A DNA stretch of 64,000 bases from Flavobacterium sp. 83 (GCF_000744835.1 NZ_JQMS01000001.1:2480001-2544000), one strand, 5' to 3'. Numbered from the stretch's first letter, positions 44,856-54,614 are shown. The notes: generated by a model from the sequence alone, not told the origin. Made by a program: numbers and translations.

Positions 44856-45752
44856 TCTTCCTATGGATGTATTTTCTTTACTATTGTCTAAATAAAAATC
44901 AATTCGACCTAAATTAATTCCATAACAACCCACTTGATTCACTAAAACGTCATTGCCTGCAAGGTTTTTTACAACAGTTGGCTTGTCAAGAAAAGTGTGG
45001 GTGTGACCACCTATTATTAAGTCAATATCTTGGGTTAGTTCTGCTAGTTTTAAATCGCAAATTTTATTAGGCTCTTCCTTGTATTTATACCCTAAATGTG
45101 ACAAACAAATAACTAAATCACATTGTTGCTCTTTTTTTAAATTCCGAACCATATCTTGCGCTGCCTCAACAGGGTTGTTGTAAATAGTCTCCTTGTACAT
45201 TGCTTTGTCAACCAATCCATCAAGTTCTACTCCAAGACCAAAAACACCAACTTTAATTCCATTTTTATTAAATATTTTATATGGTTTTACAAAGCCATCC
45301 ATTACTGTATTTTTAAAATCATAGTTTGCTGATAAGAATTCAAACTTCGCATGCGGCATTTGTGCGTGCAAACCTTCTACACCATTGTCAAAATCATGAT
45401 TTCCTATTGTTGAGGCATCATATTGCATCATACTCATCAATTTGAATTCTAATTCTCCACCATAATAATTAAAATAAGGAGTTCCCTGAAAAATATCCCC
45501 GGCATCAAGCAATAATACATTTGGATTTTCTTTTCTGATTGTTTCTATAAGAGCCGCTCTTCTTGCAACACCACCCATATTAGGGTTTCTGGGATGATCC
45601 GCCGGAAAAGGATCAATATAACTATGAACATCATTCGTATGTAGAATCGTCAAGTGTTTTGTATCTAAAGTTGTAAAGCTGACTAAAGGCAATCCTAAAG
45701 TTAATAATGCAGTACCAGCAGCAGTTTTTTCGATAAAATCTCTTCTTTTCAT
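44841..45752 (-). CDS. 5'-nucleotidase-type metallophosphatase (catalytic half), Tat-exported
   Basis: 303 residues from the ATG at 45752. The start codon at 45845 would put 31 residues before the twin-arginine signal (KRRDFIEKTAAGTALLTLGL), so I reject it. All metal motifs of the calcineurin-like fold are present: LHTNDVH, LLDAGDIFQG, IGNHDFDNG, LSHLGYK and GGHTHTFL. It would dephosphorylate nucleotides or other phosphate esters in the periplasm. Unlike UshA it lacks the substrate-binding C-terminal domain; that is encoded by the upstream gene (45899-46708). Together the two genes make up a split 5'-nucleotidase. Confidence 0.85.
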   Translation of the reverse strand: MKRRDFIEKTAAGTALLTLGLPLVSFTTLDTKHLTILHTNDVHSYIDPFPADHPRNPNMGGVARRAALIETIRKENPNVLLLDAGDIFQGTPYFNYYGGELEFKLMSMMQYDASTIGNHDFDNGVEGLHAQMPHAKFEFLSANYDFKNTVMDGFVKPYKIFNKNGIKVGVFGLGVELDGLVDKAMYKETIYNNPVEAAQDMVRNLKKEQQCDLVICLSHLGYKYKEEPNKICDLKLAELTQDIDLIIGGHTHTFLDKPTVVKNLAGNDVLVNQVGCYGINLGRIDFYLDNSKENTSIGRSIVV

Positions 45753-45898
45753 TTTCTTGTTTTTGGGAGCCATTTCCTGTCGTCCGCTGTATCTTCTGTT
45801 TTTAAAGAAAAAATATAAAGGTAATTGCAAGAGCAATTCGACCATCAGGGCTAGGCTATGTATTTGTAAAATTATTTCTTTTTGAATTAAATCTTTCT

Positions 45899-46708
45899 TT
45901 ATTCAACACTAATTCTAATATCGTTTACAACAGGAATGGTATCTACTTCCTTGAAATAATCAATTAAAATATTTCGTAACTTATAATCCAAAACATATTT
46001 TGCAATGCCTTTTTTAAAGAAATCCATATTATCGCCACCATTAGATAAATAATCATTGGTACCCACATAATAAATTTTGTTTTTATCAATTGGTTTCCCT
46101 TGAACTAAGATATTTTTGGCTGCAGTATTTTTATCAATTGTAAATGTAATTCCAGATAATGGATGTGGTTTTTTTTCAGCAATAAAATAATCTACTAATT
46201 CAAATATTTGCTCTCCTTTTAGACCAATAACAACCATGCTATTTTCAAAAGGCATAATTTCAAAAGCGGTTCTTGCTGTTACATTTCCTTTTGGTAGAAT
46301 AGAACGAATACCGCCGTGATTCAGTAAACAAATATCAATATTCTTTTTCTCTCGGGCACTAAAAACTAAATTACCACGCATCAAGGTTACATCAGCCAGT
46401 AAATTACCTATTGTAGTTTGCCATTTTCCAGAACTTTTGTCTAATGTTATTGGGCAATATGCCAAAACACTGTCTAAATCCTTATTAATATGTTCGCGGT
46501 AAGGTTTAATAAAGTTTTCAATTTGCTGCCCTTGTTCGTTATTTGTGCTTAAATCAGTAACTTGATTTTCTTTTTCACTAATCGGGATTCTTTTGCCTTC
46601 TATCTTTGTAACGTAATAATTTTGTTTACTACAGCAAATAATAAAAATAAATGTTAAGGATATAACAAAAAGTTTTAAAACATCGTTATACTTTTTTAGA
46701 TTTACCAT
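45899..46708 (-). CDS. 5'-nucleotidase C-terminal domain lipoprotein
   Basis: 269 residues. Lipoprotein-like N terminus (FVISLTFIFIICCS, Cys about 26). The body is the substrate-binding domain of 5'-nucleotidases: LLNHGGIRSILPKGNVTARTAFEIMPFENS and the later GTNDYLSNGGDNMDFF, which hold the adenine-stacking and phosphate residues. There is no metallophosphoesterase half; this is the next gene (44841-45752), with a gap of 146 bp. The order (C-terminal domain gene first) is opposite to the order in a fused protein. It probably works as a partner of the metallophosphatase in the cell envelope. Confidence 0.8.
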   Translation of the reverse strand: MVNLKKYNDVLKLFVISLTFIFIICCSKQNYYVTKIEGKRIPISEKENQVTDLSTNNEQGQQIENFIKPYREHINKDLDSVLAYCPITLDKSSGKWQTTIGNLLADVTLMRGNLVFSAREKKNIDICLLNHGGIRSILPKGNVTARTAFEIMPFENSMVVIGLKGEQIFELVDYFIAEKKPHPLSGITFTIDKNTAAKNILVQGKPIDKNKIYYVGTNDYLSNGGDNMDFFKKGIAKYVLDYKLRNILIDYFKEVDTIPVVNDIRISVE

Positions 46709-46755
46709 TTCAAATGCAACTTAATTAATTAATTTTGTAAATAAGTAAAAGTAAT

Positions 46756-47274
46756 ATGTTTTTAAATTACATAAAGGATTTTTCTGTAAAAAAAATATTA
46801 AAAAACAGCTTGCATAATGTTAAAAGCAGTTCGCTTTCAACGTCGATACAAACCGTTGGTTTACTTATAGATTCTAGTTATTTTACTGAAAAAGAGGCCT
46901 TGATTAACGATTTAATTGCAAACGGAATTTCACAAGATAATATTAAAGTTCTTGTTTACAAAGACAAATTTAAAAAAAGTGATGCGTATACTCATCCAAC
47001 TTTTGGAGCAAAATATCTCAATTGGAAAGGGGAGATTGCTGATTCACAGGTAAATGATTTTGTAAAAGAAAAATTTGATTTGCTTATCAATTATTATGAT
47101 GTTGAAAAAGCAATTTTAATGGTTGTTACGCACAATTCAAAAGCACAATTTAAAGTTGGGTTTTCATCAATAGACAAAAGGCTAAATCACTTGTTGATTA
47201 ACACGAATGCCGAAAATTATAAAGTTTTCATTCACGAATTATTTAGATATTTAAAAATATTAAACAAATTATAA
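46756..47274 (+). CDS. Conserved hypothetical protein (probably DUF6913)
   Basis: 172 residues, cytoplasmic by appearance (no signal or helices). The core has alternating strands (VGLLIDSSYFTEKEALINDL, NIKVLVYKDKF, YLNWKGEIADSQVNDFVKEKFD, AILMVVTHNSKAQFKVGF), an alpha/beta fold. I associate this sequence type with DUF6913 of the Bacteroidota, function unknown. It lies 6 bp before dapA on the same strand, so the two are probably cotranscribed. A TAATTTTG box is at 46730-46737. Confidence 0.6.
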   Translation: MFLNYIKDFSVKKILKNSLHNVKSSSLSTSIQTVGLLIDSSYFTEKEALINDLIANGISQDNIKVLVYKDKFKKSDAYTHPTFGAKYLNWKGEIADSQVNDFVKEKFDLLINYYDVEKAILMVVTHNSKAQFKVGFSSIDKRLNHLLINTNAENYKVFIHELFRYLKILNKL

Positions 47275-47280
47275 TACTAT

Positions 47281-48168
47281 ATGCAATCATTAATAGGAAC
47301 CGGTGTTGCCCTTATAACGCCATTTAACGAAGATTTTTCAATTGATACCGAAGCATTAAAAAGAATTGTAAATTTCTCCATCGATAATGGAATTGAATAT
47401 CTAGTCGTACTTGGTACAACAGCTGAGAATGCAACTTTGTCTCAGGACGAAAAAGAATTAGTTATCAAGACGGTAATAGAAACTAATAATGGAAGATTGC
47501 CATTGGTATTGGGTGTTGGCGGTAATAATACAATGAAAGTAGTTGAAGAGCTTAAAACTAGAGATTTGTCTGCATTTGTTGCAATTCTTTCGGTTTCTCC
47601 ATATTATAATAAACCAACTCAAGAAGGAATTTACCAACACTTTAAAGCTGTTGCAGATGCTTCTCCGATTCCAGTAATCTTGTATAATGTACCAGGAAGA
47701 ACAGGAAGTAATATGTTACCATCAACTGTTTTGCGTTTAGCAAATGATTTTGAAAATGTGGTTGCTATCAAAGAAGCTGCCGGAGATATTGTGCAAGCAA
47801 TGCAAATATTGAAAAACAAACCAAAAGATTTTCTTGTGATTTCTGGCGATGATATGATTGCTTTGCCAATGATTTTAGCAGGTGGATCAGGTGTTATATC
47901 CGTAATTGGACAGGGGTTTCCAAAAGAATTTTCTGAAATGATTCGATTGGGTTTGAATAGAAAAGTAGAGGAAGCATTTAAAACGCAATACCTTTTGTCG
48001 GACTGTATCGATATGATTTTTGAGCAAGGAAATCCTGCAGGAATTAAACAAGTGTTTCTGTCACTGGGAATCGCTGAAAATACAGTGCGTTTACCATTAG
48101 TAAAAGTTGATGAATCATTGGCAAACAGAATTGGTCAATTTGTTGAAAAAATGAATAAACAAGCATAA
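47281..48168 (+). CDS. dapA: 4-hydroxy-tetrahydrodipicolinate synthase
   Basis: 295 residues, the standard size of a (beta/alpha)8 NAL-family lyase. Catalytic residues: Tyr135 in [10 protein letters not shown], the Schiff-base Lys164 in VAIKEAAGD, and Arg140. The pyruvate-binding loop reads GTTAEN (usually GTTGES), still in the expected place (residues 45-50). It condenses pyruvate and aspartate semialdehyde in the lysine/diaminopimelate route for peptidoglycan. Cytoplasmic. It follows the DUF6913 gene by 6 bp and ends in a terminator that overlaps the stop codon. Confidence 0.96.
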   Translation: MQSLIGTGVALITPFNEDFSIDTEALKRIVNFSIDNGIEYLVVLGTTAENATLSQDEKELVIKTVIETNNGRLPLVLGVGGNNTMKVVEELKTRDLSAFVAILSVSPYYNKPTQEGIYQHFKAVADASPIPVILYNVPGRTGSNMLPSTVLRLANDFENVVAIKEAAGDIVQAMQILKNKPKDFLVISGDDMIALPMILAGGSGVISVIGQGFPKEFSEMIRLGLNRKVEEAFKTQYLLSDCIDMIFEQGNPAGIKQVFLSLGIAENTVRLPLVKVDESLANRIGQFVEKMNKQA

Positions 48169-48190
48169 AAAATAGTGTCTTTTTTTATGC
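48163..48190 (+). terminator. Terminator of dapA
   Basis: Perfect 10-bp stem GCATAAAAAA/TTTTTTATGC (48163-48172, 48181-48190), overlapping the stop codon. Confidence 0.6.
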
Positions 48191-48201
48191 AAAAATATAT
48201 T

Positions 48202-48231
48202 TTGTAGTAGCTAAATTAATAACTAAATTTG
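48202..48231 (+). promoter_or_regulatory. Promoter of the bamD operon
   Basis: TTG (48202-48204), 19 bases, TAAATTTG (48224-48231), a perfect pattern match. A small ACCGAA/TTCGGT hairpin sits right at the predicted start (near 48238). Confidence 0.7.
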
Positions 48232-48299
48232 CCACCGAAACTTCGGTATGATTTTTTGTACGTTGAACACAACAAAGAAATCGTGAAAAAAGTAAAAAA

Positions 48300-49094
48300 A
48301 TGAAAAAAATAATATCTCTATTGCTTCTCGTTACTCTTTTTTGTTCTTGTAATGAATATCAAAAAGCACTAAAAACCGAAGATGTTGCTGTAAAATTTGA
48401 TATAGCTACTAAATTGTACGATGCTGGTAAATATTCAAAAGCGATTCGTCTTTTTGAACAAATTGCTCCAGCTTATAGAGGGAAACCTCAGGCAGAAAAA
48501 TTGTTTTATATGTTTTCACAATCATATTATAAAACCAAACAATATTATTTAGCGGGATATCAATTTGAAAGTTTTGTTTCCGGTTATCCAAAAAGTGAAA
48601 AGATACAAGAAGCTGCCTTTTTAGGTGCGAAAAGTTATTCAATGCTATCTCCTGTTTATAGCTTAGATCAAGCAGATACAGTAAAAGCAATTGATAAATT
48701 ACAAGCATTTATAGATAATTATCCAAACTCAGAATATATAGCTGAAGCAAATGCAACTCTAAAAGTTCTAAGTGATAAAATCGAGAAAAAAGTATATGAA
48801 AATGCTAAAGGTTATAACACTATTTCTGATTTTAAATCAGCAATAATTGCTTTTGATAATTTTATAGGCGATTATCCCGGAACAAAATTTAAAGAAGATG
48901 CTTTGTTTTATAAATACGACTCAGCCTATCAGCTCGCAATTAATAGTGTTCCTGCAAAAATGGAAGAAAGATTAAATGTTGCAAAAGTAGCGCATTCAAA
49001 TTTGGTTAAATTTGATGCTAATACCAAATACAAAAAGAAAGCTGACGAAATGTTAGCTAGGATTGATAAAGATTTACAAAAATTTACTAAATAA
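48300..49094 (+). CDS. bamD: Outer membrane assembly lipoprotein BamD
   Basis: 264 residues. Lipoprotein signal peptide (IISLLLLVTLFCSC, Cys17). The rest is five TPR-like repeats (KAIRLFEQIAPAYRGKPQAE, YYLAGYQFESFVSGYPKSEK and later FIDNYPNSEYI, FIGDYPGTKF), as in BamD/YfiO. It sits on the inner face of the outer membrane and is part of the BAM complex that inserts barrel proteins. First gene of a run bamD-rpoZ-coaBC-porD-recN with short gaps. Confidence 0.92.
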   Translation: MKKIISLLLLVTLFCSCNEYQKALKTEDVAVKFDIATKLYDAGKYSKAIRLFEQIAPAYRGKPQAEKLFYMFSQSYYKTKQYYLAGYQFESFVSGYPKSEKIQEAAFLGAKSYSMLSPVYSLDQADTVKAIDKLQAFIDNYPNSEYIAEANATLKVLSDKIEKKVYENAKGYNTISDFKSAIIAFDNFIGDYPGTKFKEDALFYKYDSAYQLAINSVPAKMEERLNVAKVAHSNLVKFDANTKYKKKADEMLARIDKDLQKFTK

Positions 49095-49102
49095 ATAAAG
49101 TC

Positions 49103-49420
49103 ATGGATTTAAAAAAGACGAATGCTCCAGTAAATACAATAACATACAACAAGAATGTTATTGAAGAACCTACTGGTAACGTGTATGAAGCGATAACCAT
49201 TATGGCTAAAAGAGCAAACCAAATCAATTCTGAAATTAAAAAAGAATTGACTGAGAAATTGGAAGAATTTGCTACATATAATGACAGTCTTGAAGAAGTT
49301 TTTGAAAATAAAGAACAAATTGAGGTTTCAAAATTTTATGAAAAATTGCCTAAGCCTCATGCTTTAGCGGTTCAAGAATGGTTAGATGGTAAAATTTACC
49401 ACAGAGATTCAAATAAGTAA
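49103..49420 (+). CDS. rpoZ: RNA polymerase omega subunit
   Basis: 105 residues. The conserved central part GNVYEAITIMAKRANQINSEIKKELTEKLEE resembles omega (NxFElVliaakRarqI in others), with a longer N- and C-terminal sequence typical for Bacteroidota. It helps assemble the RNA polymerase core. It lies 8 bp after bamD and 8 bp before coaBC. Confidence 0.85.
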   Translation: MDLKKTNAPVNTITYNKNVIEEPTGNVYEAITIMAKRANQINSEIKKELTEKLEEFATYNDSLEEVFENKEQIEVSKFYEKLPKPHALAVQEWLDGKIYHRDSNK

Positions 49421-49428
49421 TAGTAGTA

Positions 49429-50646
49429 ATGTCAGTTTTAAACGGTAAGAAAATTTTGCTAGGTATTTCTGGTGGAATTGCAGCGTATAAAACAGCTTCA
49501 TTAGTACGACTTTTTATAAAAGCAGGTGCACATGTCCAAGTGATAATGACACCTGCTTCTAAGGATTTTATAACTCCATTAACGTTATCTACGTTATCTA
49601 AAAATCCTGTATTTTCTAGCTTTTATAATCAAGACGACGAGAATGAAAAATGGAATAATCATGTTGAATTAGCACTTTGGGCTGATTTGATGGTTATTGC
49701 TCCTGCTACTGCAAATACCTTGTCAAAGATGGCAAATGGTACTTGTGATAATCTTTTGATTGCAGCTTATTTATCAGCAAAATGTCCTGTTTATTATGCC
49801 CCCGCAATGGATTTGGATATGTACAAGCATCCATCTACCGTTGCTAATTTTTTCTCGCTGACTGAGTTTGGAGATACAATAATTCCAGCTGAAAGTGGAG
49901 AATTAGCAAGTGGACTTTCAGGAGAAGGCAGGATGGCTGAGCCTGAACATATTGTTGCATTTATAGAAGCCGATTTAGAAAGCAGATTGCCTTTAAAAGG
50001 AAAAAAAATATTAATAACTGCCGGTCCCACATACGAAGCAATAGATCCTGTACGTTTTATAGGAAATCATTCTTCGGGGAAAATGGGTTTTGATATAGCT
50101 GCTAGTGCTGCAAATCTGGGTGCTTCCGTATTATTAGTTACAGGGCCTACACATTGTAAAGCAACCAGTCGATTAATAAAAGTGATTCCTGTAGTTTCTG
50201 CTCAGGAAATGTATGACGCATGCCATCTTTATTATGCTGATGTAGATGTTGCAATTGCTGCTGCAGCTGTAGCTGATTACAAACCTAAAAATGTAGCTTC
50301 CCAGAAAATAAAAAAGAATGCTGACGAATTTAGTATTGAATTAGAAAAAACAAAGGATATCTTAGCATCTTTAGGTCAATTTAAAAAAAATCAGTTTTTA
50401 ATTGGTTTTGCTTTGGAAACAGAAAATGAAATTGAAAATGCGAAGTTGAAAATTCAGAAAAAAAACTTAGATTTGATAGTCTTAAATTCATTGCAGGATA
50501 AAGGAGCCGGTTTTGGAAAGGCAACAAACAAAATTACCTTTATAGATAAATTTTTTGCTATCGAAGCCATGGAATTGAAATCGAAAGAAGCGGTTGCTGA
50601 TGATATATTAAATAAAGTAATTTCGCACTTTTATGAAATGAGCTAG
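49429..50646 (+). CDS. coaBC: Bifunctional phosphopantothenoylcysteine decarboxylase/synthetase
   Basis: 405 residues. CoaC (flavoprotein decarboxylase) part: LGISGGIAAYKTASLVR (flavin site, residues 11-27), active histidine His78 in NNHVELALWADLMV, PATANT near 95 and PAMDLDMY near 124 (usually PAMNxxM). CoaB (synthetase) part from about residue 187 (GKKILITAGPTYEAIDPVRF, GNHSSGKMGFDIA). The two steps turn 4'-phosphopantothenate into 4'-phosphopantetheine in CoA synthesis. Cytoplasmic. Follows rpoZ by 8 bp. Confidence 0.97.
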   Translation: MSVLNGKKILLGISGGIAAYKTASLVRLFIKAGAHVQVIMTPASKDFITPLTLSTLSKNPVFSSFYNQDDENEKWNNHVELALWADLMVIAPATANTLSKMANGTCDNLLIAAYLSAKCPVYYAPAMDLDMYKHPSTVANFFSLTEFGDTIIPAESGELASGLSGEGRMAEPEHIVAFIEADLESRLPLKGKKILITAGPTYEAIDPVRFIGNHSSGKMGFDIAASAANLGASVLLVTGPTHCKATSRLIKVIPVVSAQEMYDACHLYYADVDVAIAAAAVADYKPKNVASQKIKKNADEFSIELEKTKDILASLGQFKKNQFLIGFALETENEIENAKLKIQKKNLDLIVLNSLQDKGAGFGKATNKITFIDKFFAIEAMELKSKEAVADDILNKVISHFYEMS

Positions 50647-50718
50647 TAGATTGCAATGCAAGCGACAATAATGGTTAGTGATTTATAGATGACCTATAAG
50701 AAATAATAGAAAGCTACA

Positions 50719-51603
50719 ATGAATAAAATAATTACTTTTTTTTTACTACTGACTTTTGGGCTTTCCCATGCGCAACAGTTGAACTGTACCGTTACAGTAA
50801 ATGCACAAAAATTAAGTAATGCAAATCAGCAGGTTTTTAAAACCTTGGAAACATCAATAAGTGAATTTGTAAATAAAACCGATTGGACGGGACAGACTTT
50901 CAAGCAAAACGAAAAGATTAATTGCTCGATGTACATTACTGTTTCATCAAATAGTTCAGATCAATTTACTGCTACTATTCAGGTTCAATCATCGAGACCC
51001 ATTTTTAATTCTTCCTATGCGTCTCCTGTTTTAAATTTTAATGATAAAGACTTTAGTTTTAGGTATACTGAGTTCGAAAATTTAATTTTTAATCCTACAA
51101 CTTTCGATTCTAATTTAGTTTCAGTAATTGCTTTTTACAGTTATGTTATTTTAGGAATGGATTCGGATACCTTTGTTTTGGAATCTGGAAATCCAAATTT
51201 TGAAATTGCCCAAAATATTTCAAATGTAGCACAACAAGGAGGGTCTAAAGGTTGGGCACAAACGGATGGAAATCAAAATCGATATTTTTTGATTAACGAT
51301 ATTTTATCGCCTCCATTCAAGCAAGTCAGACAAACCATGTATGATTATCATTCTGGATTAGATTTGATGACTAAAGATCTTAAAACATCAAAAGAAAAGA
51401 TTAAAATAGCGCTAATTAATTTATCAAAATTAAATGCATCAAGACCTAATGCTTTTTTAACGCGCGTTTTTTTTGATGCTAAATCAGATGAAATAGTTTC
51501 TATATTTTCTGGTGGTCCAACTATTACTATTTCAGATTTAGTCGATAAGCTGAATGTAATTTCTCCTCTAAATTCGAGTAAATGGGGACTAATAAAGTAT
51601 TAA
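50719..51603 (+). CDS. porD: DUF4835 family protein (PorD-like, type IX secretion-associated)
   Basis: 294 residues with a Sec signal peptide (IITFFLLLTFGLSHA, cleavage near QQLN). The body begins QLNCTVTVNAQKLSNANQQVF and fits DUF4835, the family of PorD, a protein associated with type IX secretion and gliding in Bacteroidota. No other por or gld genes are in this window. Its placement between coaBC and recN is, as I recall, conserved in Bacteroidota. The precise function of PorD is unknown. Confidence 0.82.
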   Translation: MNKIITFFLLLTFGLSHAQQLNCTVTVNAQKLSNANQQVFKTLETSISEFVNKTDWTGQTFKQNEKINCSMYITVSSNSSDQFTATIQVQSSRPIFNSSYASPVLNFNDKDFSFRYTEFENLIFNPTTFDSNLVSVIAFYSYVILGMDSDTFVLESGNPNFEIAQNISNVAQQGGSKGWAQTDGNQNRYFLINDILSPPFKQVRQTMYDYHSGLDLMTKDLKTSKEKIKIALINLSKLNASRPNAFLTRVFFDAKSDEIVSIFSGGPTITISDLVDKLNVISPLNSSKWGLIKY

Positions 51604-51656
51604 TTGTTTTTCAATTTATAGTTTAATTCCAACTCCTCATAACAAATAATATATAA

Positions 51657-53309
51657 ATGATAACGTCACTTTCGATAAAAAACTATGCTTTAATAGAAAA
51701 ATTAACTATCGATTTTTCAAAAGGTTTTTCAACTATTACAGGAGAAACTGGTGCTGGTAAATCAATAATTTTAGGAGCATTAGGGCTAGTTTTGGGAAAA
51801 AGAGCCGACTTGACTTCTTTAAAAAATAAAGAAGAGAAGTGTATTATTGAAGCTCATTTTGAAATTTCAAAGTATAATTTGTCGCCGTTTTTCGATGCCA
51901 ATGATTTGGACTATGAAAATGAAACGATAATTAGACGAGAAATCTTGCCTTCAGGTAAATCCAGAGCTTTTATAAACGATAGTCCGGTAAATCTTCAGGA
52001 ACTTCAGGACTTAGGTTTGTTCTTAATCGATATTCATTCGCAACAGCAAACTCAAGAGCTTTCAGATGAAAATGTTCAGTTTGATATTATAGATGCTATT
52101 GCTAATAATAAAGAGACGATTCTGGATTATCAATTACTTTTGAAAAGTTATAAATCGGATAAATCCAAATTGAATTCGCTGTTAAAAAAACAAAGTGAAT
52201 CTAAGAAGGAACAAGAATACAATACTTTTTTATTGGATGAATTGGTTGCGGCTCAATTAAAATCAGGCGAACAAGAAACTCTTGAAGCTGATTTTGAAAA
52301 ATTGAATAATGTTGAGATTATTAAAGAATCTATTGATAAAGCTTTGGCTATTGCCAATGAAGAACAAATAGGAGTCTTGAATAATTTGAAAGAAATTAAA
52401 ATTGCATTACAAAAAATCGCTCCTTTTTCTGCCGATTATCATTCTTTGTTGGAAAGAATTACAAGCGTAACGATTGAGTTTGATGATATTTCGGACGAGA
52501 TGATTCGCTGTTCAGAGAAATTAATTAATGATCCAGAGCAATTAGATTTAATTAGTCAAAAACTGCAGGTTATTTTTAATTTGCAAAAGAAGCATCAGGT
52601 TTCTACAGTTGAAGAATTACTTGAAATCCAAGCTAACTTGGAAAATTCAGTTCTTGAATTAGGAAATATCGAAGAAGAAATTATAGCATTAACTCATTCT
52701 ATTGAACAAAAAACAACGACATTAGATACAATGTCAATTATAATTCATGATAATAGATTAGGATCTATTCCTGTTTTATCTCAAAAGTTAATTTCCATTT
52801 TAGCTACGTTAGGAATGCCTAATGTCCGTTTTAAAATTGATATTAACGCAGGTGAAACGTATTTTCAAAATGGAAAAGATGAACTTCAGTTTTTGTTTTC
52901 AGCCAATAAAGGAACTGATTTTGGTTTATTGAAAAAAGTGGCCTCAGGTGGTGAAATGTCAAGAATTATGCTCGCTGTTAAGGCGATATTAGCACAATAT
53001 TCAAAATTACCAACACTAATATTTGATGAAATTGACACTGGTGTTTCTGGAGAAATAGCCATCAGAATGGGAGAAATTATGAAAGAAATGAGTCAGGAGA
53101 TGCAAATTTTTGCAATCACGCATTTGCCTCAAATCGCTGCAAAAGGAAATGCACATTTCAAAGTATTCAAATCGACTGTTGGTGACGATACCCAATCAGA
53201 ACTAAAGCTGTTAAATGATGAAGATAGAGTAGTGGAAATTGCACAAATGTTATCAGGAACAATCGTTTCTGAATCAGCCTTAAATCATGCAAAAGCCTTG
53301 TTGAACTAA
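51657..53309 (+). CDS. recN: DNA repair protein RecN
   Basis: 550 residues, SMC-like ATPase. Walker A in GETGAGKSIIL (29-39), followed by the opening KRADLTSLKNKEEKCIIEAHF. Long coiled-coil arms in the middle (about 150-370), then the C-terminal signature VASGGEMSRIMLAVKAIL and Walker B LPTLIFDEIDTGVSGEIA. It gathers DNA ends during double-strand break repair. Cytoplasmic. It starts 53 bp after the porD-like gene on the same strand. Confidence 0.96.
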   Translation: MITSLSIKNYALIEKLTIDFSKGFSTITGETGAGKSIILGALGLVLGKRADLTSLKNKEEKCIIEAHFEISKYNLSPFFDANDLDYENETIIRREILPSGKSRAFINDSPVNLQELQDLGLFLIDIHSQQQTQELSDENVQFDIIDAIANNKETILDYQLLLKSYKSDKSKLNSLLKKQSESKKEQEYNTFLLDELVAAQLKSGEQETLEADFEKLNNVEIIKESIDKALAIANEEQIGVLNNLKEIKIALQKIAPFSADYHSLLERITSVTIEFDDISDEMIRCSEKLINDPEQLDLISQKLQVIFNLQKKHQVSTVEELLEIQANLENSVLELGNIEEEIIALTHSIEQKTTTLDTMSIIIHDNRLGSIPVLSQKLISILATLGMPNVRFKIDINAGETYFQNGKDELQFLFSANKGTDFGLLKKVASGGEMSRIMLAVKAILAQYSKLPTLIFDEIDTGVSGEIAIRMGEIMKEMSQEMQIFAITHLPQIAAKGNAHFKVFKSTVGDDTQSELKLLNDEDRVVEIAQMLSGTIVSESALNHAKALLN

Positions 53310-53398
53310 TATTTTGCTTTATATTTGTTCCCTTTTAGTAAGCATTTTGTGAACGCTTAAAAACAATTATACGAAAATTAAATAAAGAATAACCAAAT

Positions 53399-54589
53399 AT
53401 GATTATAGAACCTAGAATGAGAGGATTTATTTGTACGACATCTCACCCAAAAGGATGCGAACAAAATGTTAAAAATCAGATAGAATATATAAAATCAAAA
53501 GGGAATATTGACGGGGCTAAAAAAGTCTTAGTAATTGGAGCTTCAACAGGTTTCGGGTTGGCTTCAAGAATTACAAGTGCTTTTGGTTCTGATGCTGCAA
53601 CGATTGGTGTGTTTTTTGAAAAAGCACCTTCTGAAGGGAAAACGGCTTCACCAGGTTGGTATAATTCTGCAGCTTTCGAAAATGAAGCGCATCAAGCAGG
53701 TTTATATGCAAAAAGTATCAATGGAGATGCCTTTTCTAATGAAATAAAAAAACAGACATTGGATCTTATCAAAGCTGATCTAGGTCAAATAGATTTAATT
53801 ATCTATAGTTTAGCTTCTCCTGTTCGTGTTCATCCGGTTACAGGTGTTATGCATCGTTCTGTATTGAAACCTATAGGAAGTACTTTTACGAATAAAACTG
53901 TTGATTTCCATTCTGGTAAAGTTTCTGAAATTTCTATTGAGCCTTGTAGTGGTGATGATATTGAAAATACAATTGCTGTAATGGGTGGAGAAGATTGGGC
54001 TATGTGGATTGATGCTTTAAAAGCGGAGAATTTATTGGCGCCAGGTGCTACAACTGTTGCTTATTCTTATATTGGGCCATCATTGACTGAAGCTGTTTAT
54101 AGAAAAGGAACTATAGGTCGTGCTAAAGATCATCTTGAAGCGACAGCATTTGCTATCACAGACAGTTTAGTTGATATTAACGGAAAAGCATTTGTTTCGG
54201 TAAATAAAGCACTAGTAACTCAAGCAAGTTCGGCAATTCCTGTTATACCATTGTATATTTCTTTATTGTACAAAATAATGAAAGAAGAAGGGATTCATGA
54301 AGGTTGTATTGAGCAAATTCAACGTTTGTACCAAGAAAGATTATATACTGGAAATGAAGTTCCTGTAGATGAGAAAGGAAGAATTCGTATTGACGATTTA
54401 GAAATGCGTGCTGATGTTCAGGAAAAAGTAGCTAAATTATGGATTGAGGCTGTTACTGAAAACTTATCTGAAATAGGTGATTTAGAAGGATACAGAAAAG
54501 ATTTTTACAATCTGTTTGGTTTTGACGTTCAAGGAATAGATTATAAAGCAGAAGCAAACGAGGTGGTAAACATAGAAAGTATTGCATAA
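53399..54589 (+). CDS. fabV: Trans-2-enoyl-CoA/ACP reductase FabV
   Basis: 396 residues, the size of FabV (about 400) and larger than FabI. N-terminal RGFICTTSHPKGCEQNV, the NADH site VLVIGASTGFGLASRI (44-59), and the catalytic Tyr234-x8-Lys243 pair (YRKGTIGRAKDH). It reduces the enoyl-ACP double bond, the last step of each fatty acid elongation cycle. FabV enzymes are typically insensitive to triclosan. Cytoplasmic. The gene lies 89 bp after recN, and a terminator follows. Confidence 0.96.
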   Translation: MIIEPRMRGFICTTSHPKGCEQNVKNQIEYIKSKGNIDGAKKVLVIGASTGFGLASRITSAFGSDAATIGVFFEKAPSEGKTASPGWYNSAAFENEAHQAGLYAKSINGDAFSNEIKKQTLDLIKADLGQIDLIIYSLASPVRVHPVTGVMHRSVLKPIGSTFTNKTVDFHSGKVSEISIEPCSGDDIENTIAVMGGEDWAMWIDALKAENLLAPGATTVAYSYIGPSLTEAVYRKGTIGRAKDHLEATAFAITDSLVDINGKAFVSVNKALVTQASSAIPVIPLYISLLYKIMKEEGIHEGCIEQIQRLYQERLYTGNEVPVDEKGRIRIDDLEMRADVQEKVAKLWIEAVTENLSEIGDLEGYRKDFYNLFGFDVQGIDYKAEANEVVNIESIA

Positions 54590-54614
54590 TCCCATTACTA
54601 CATTAAATATTTAT

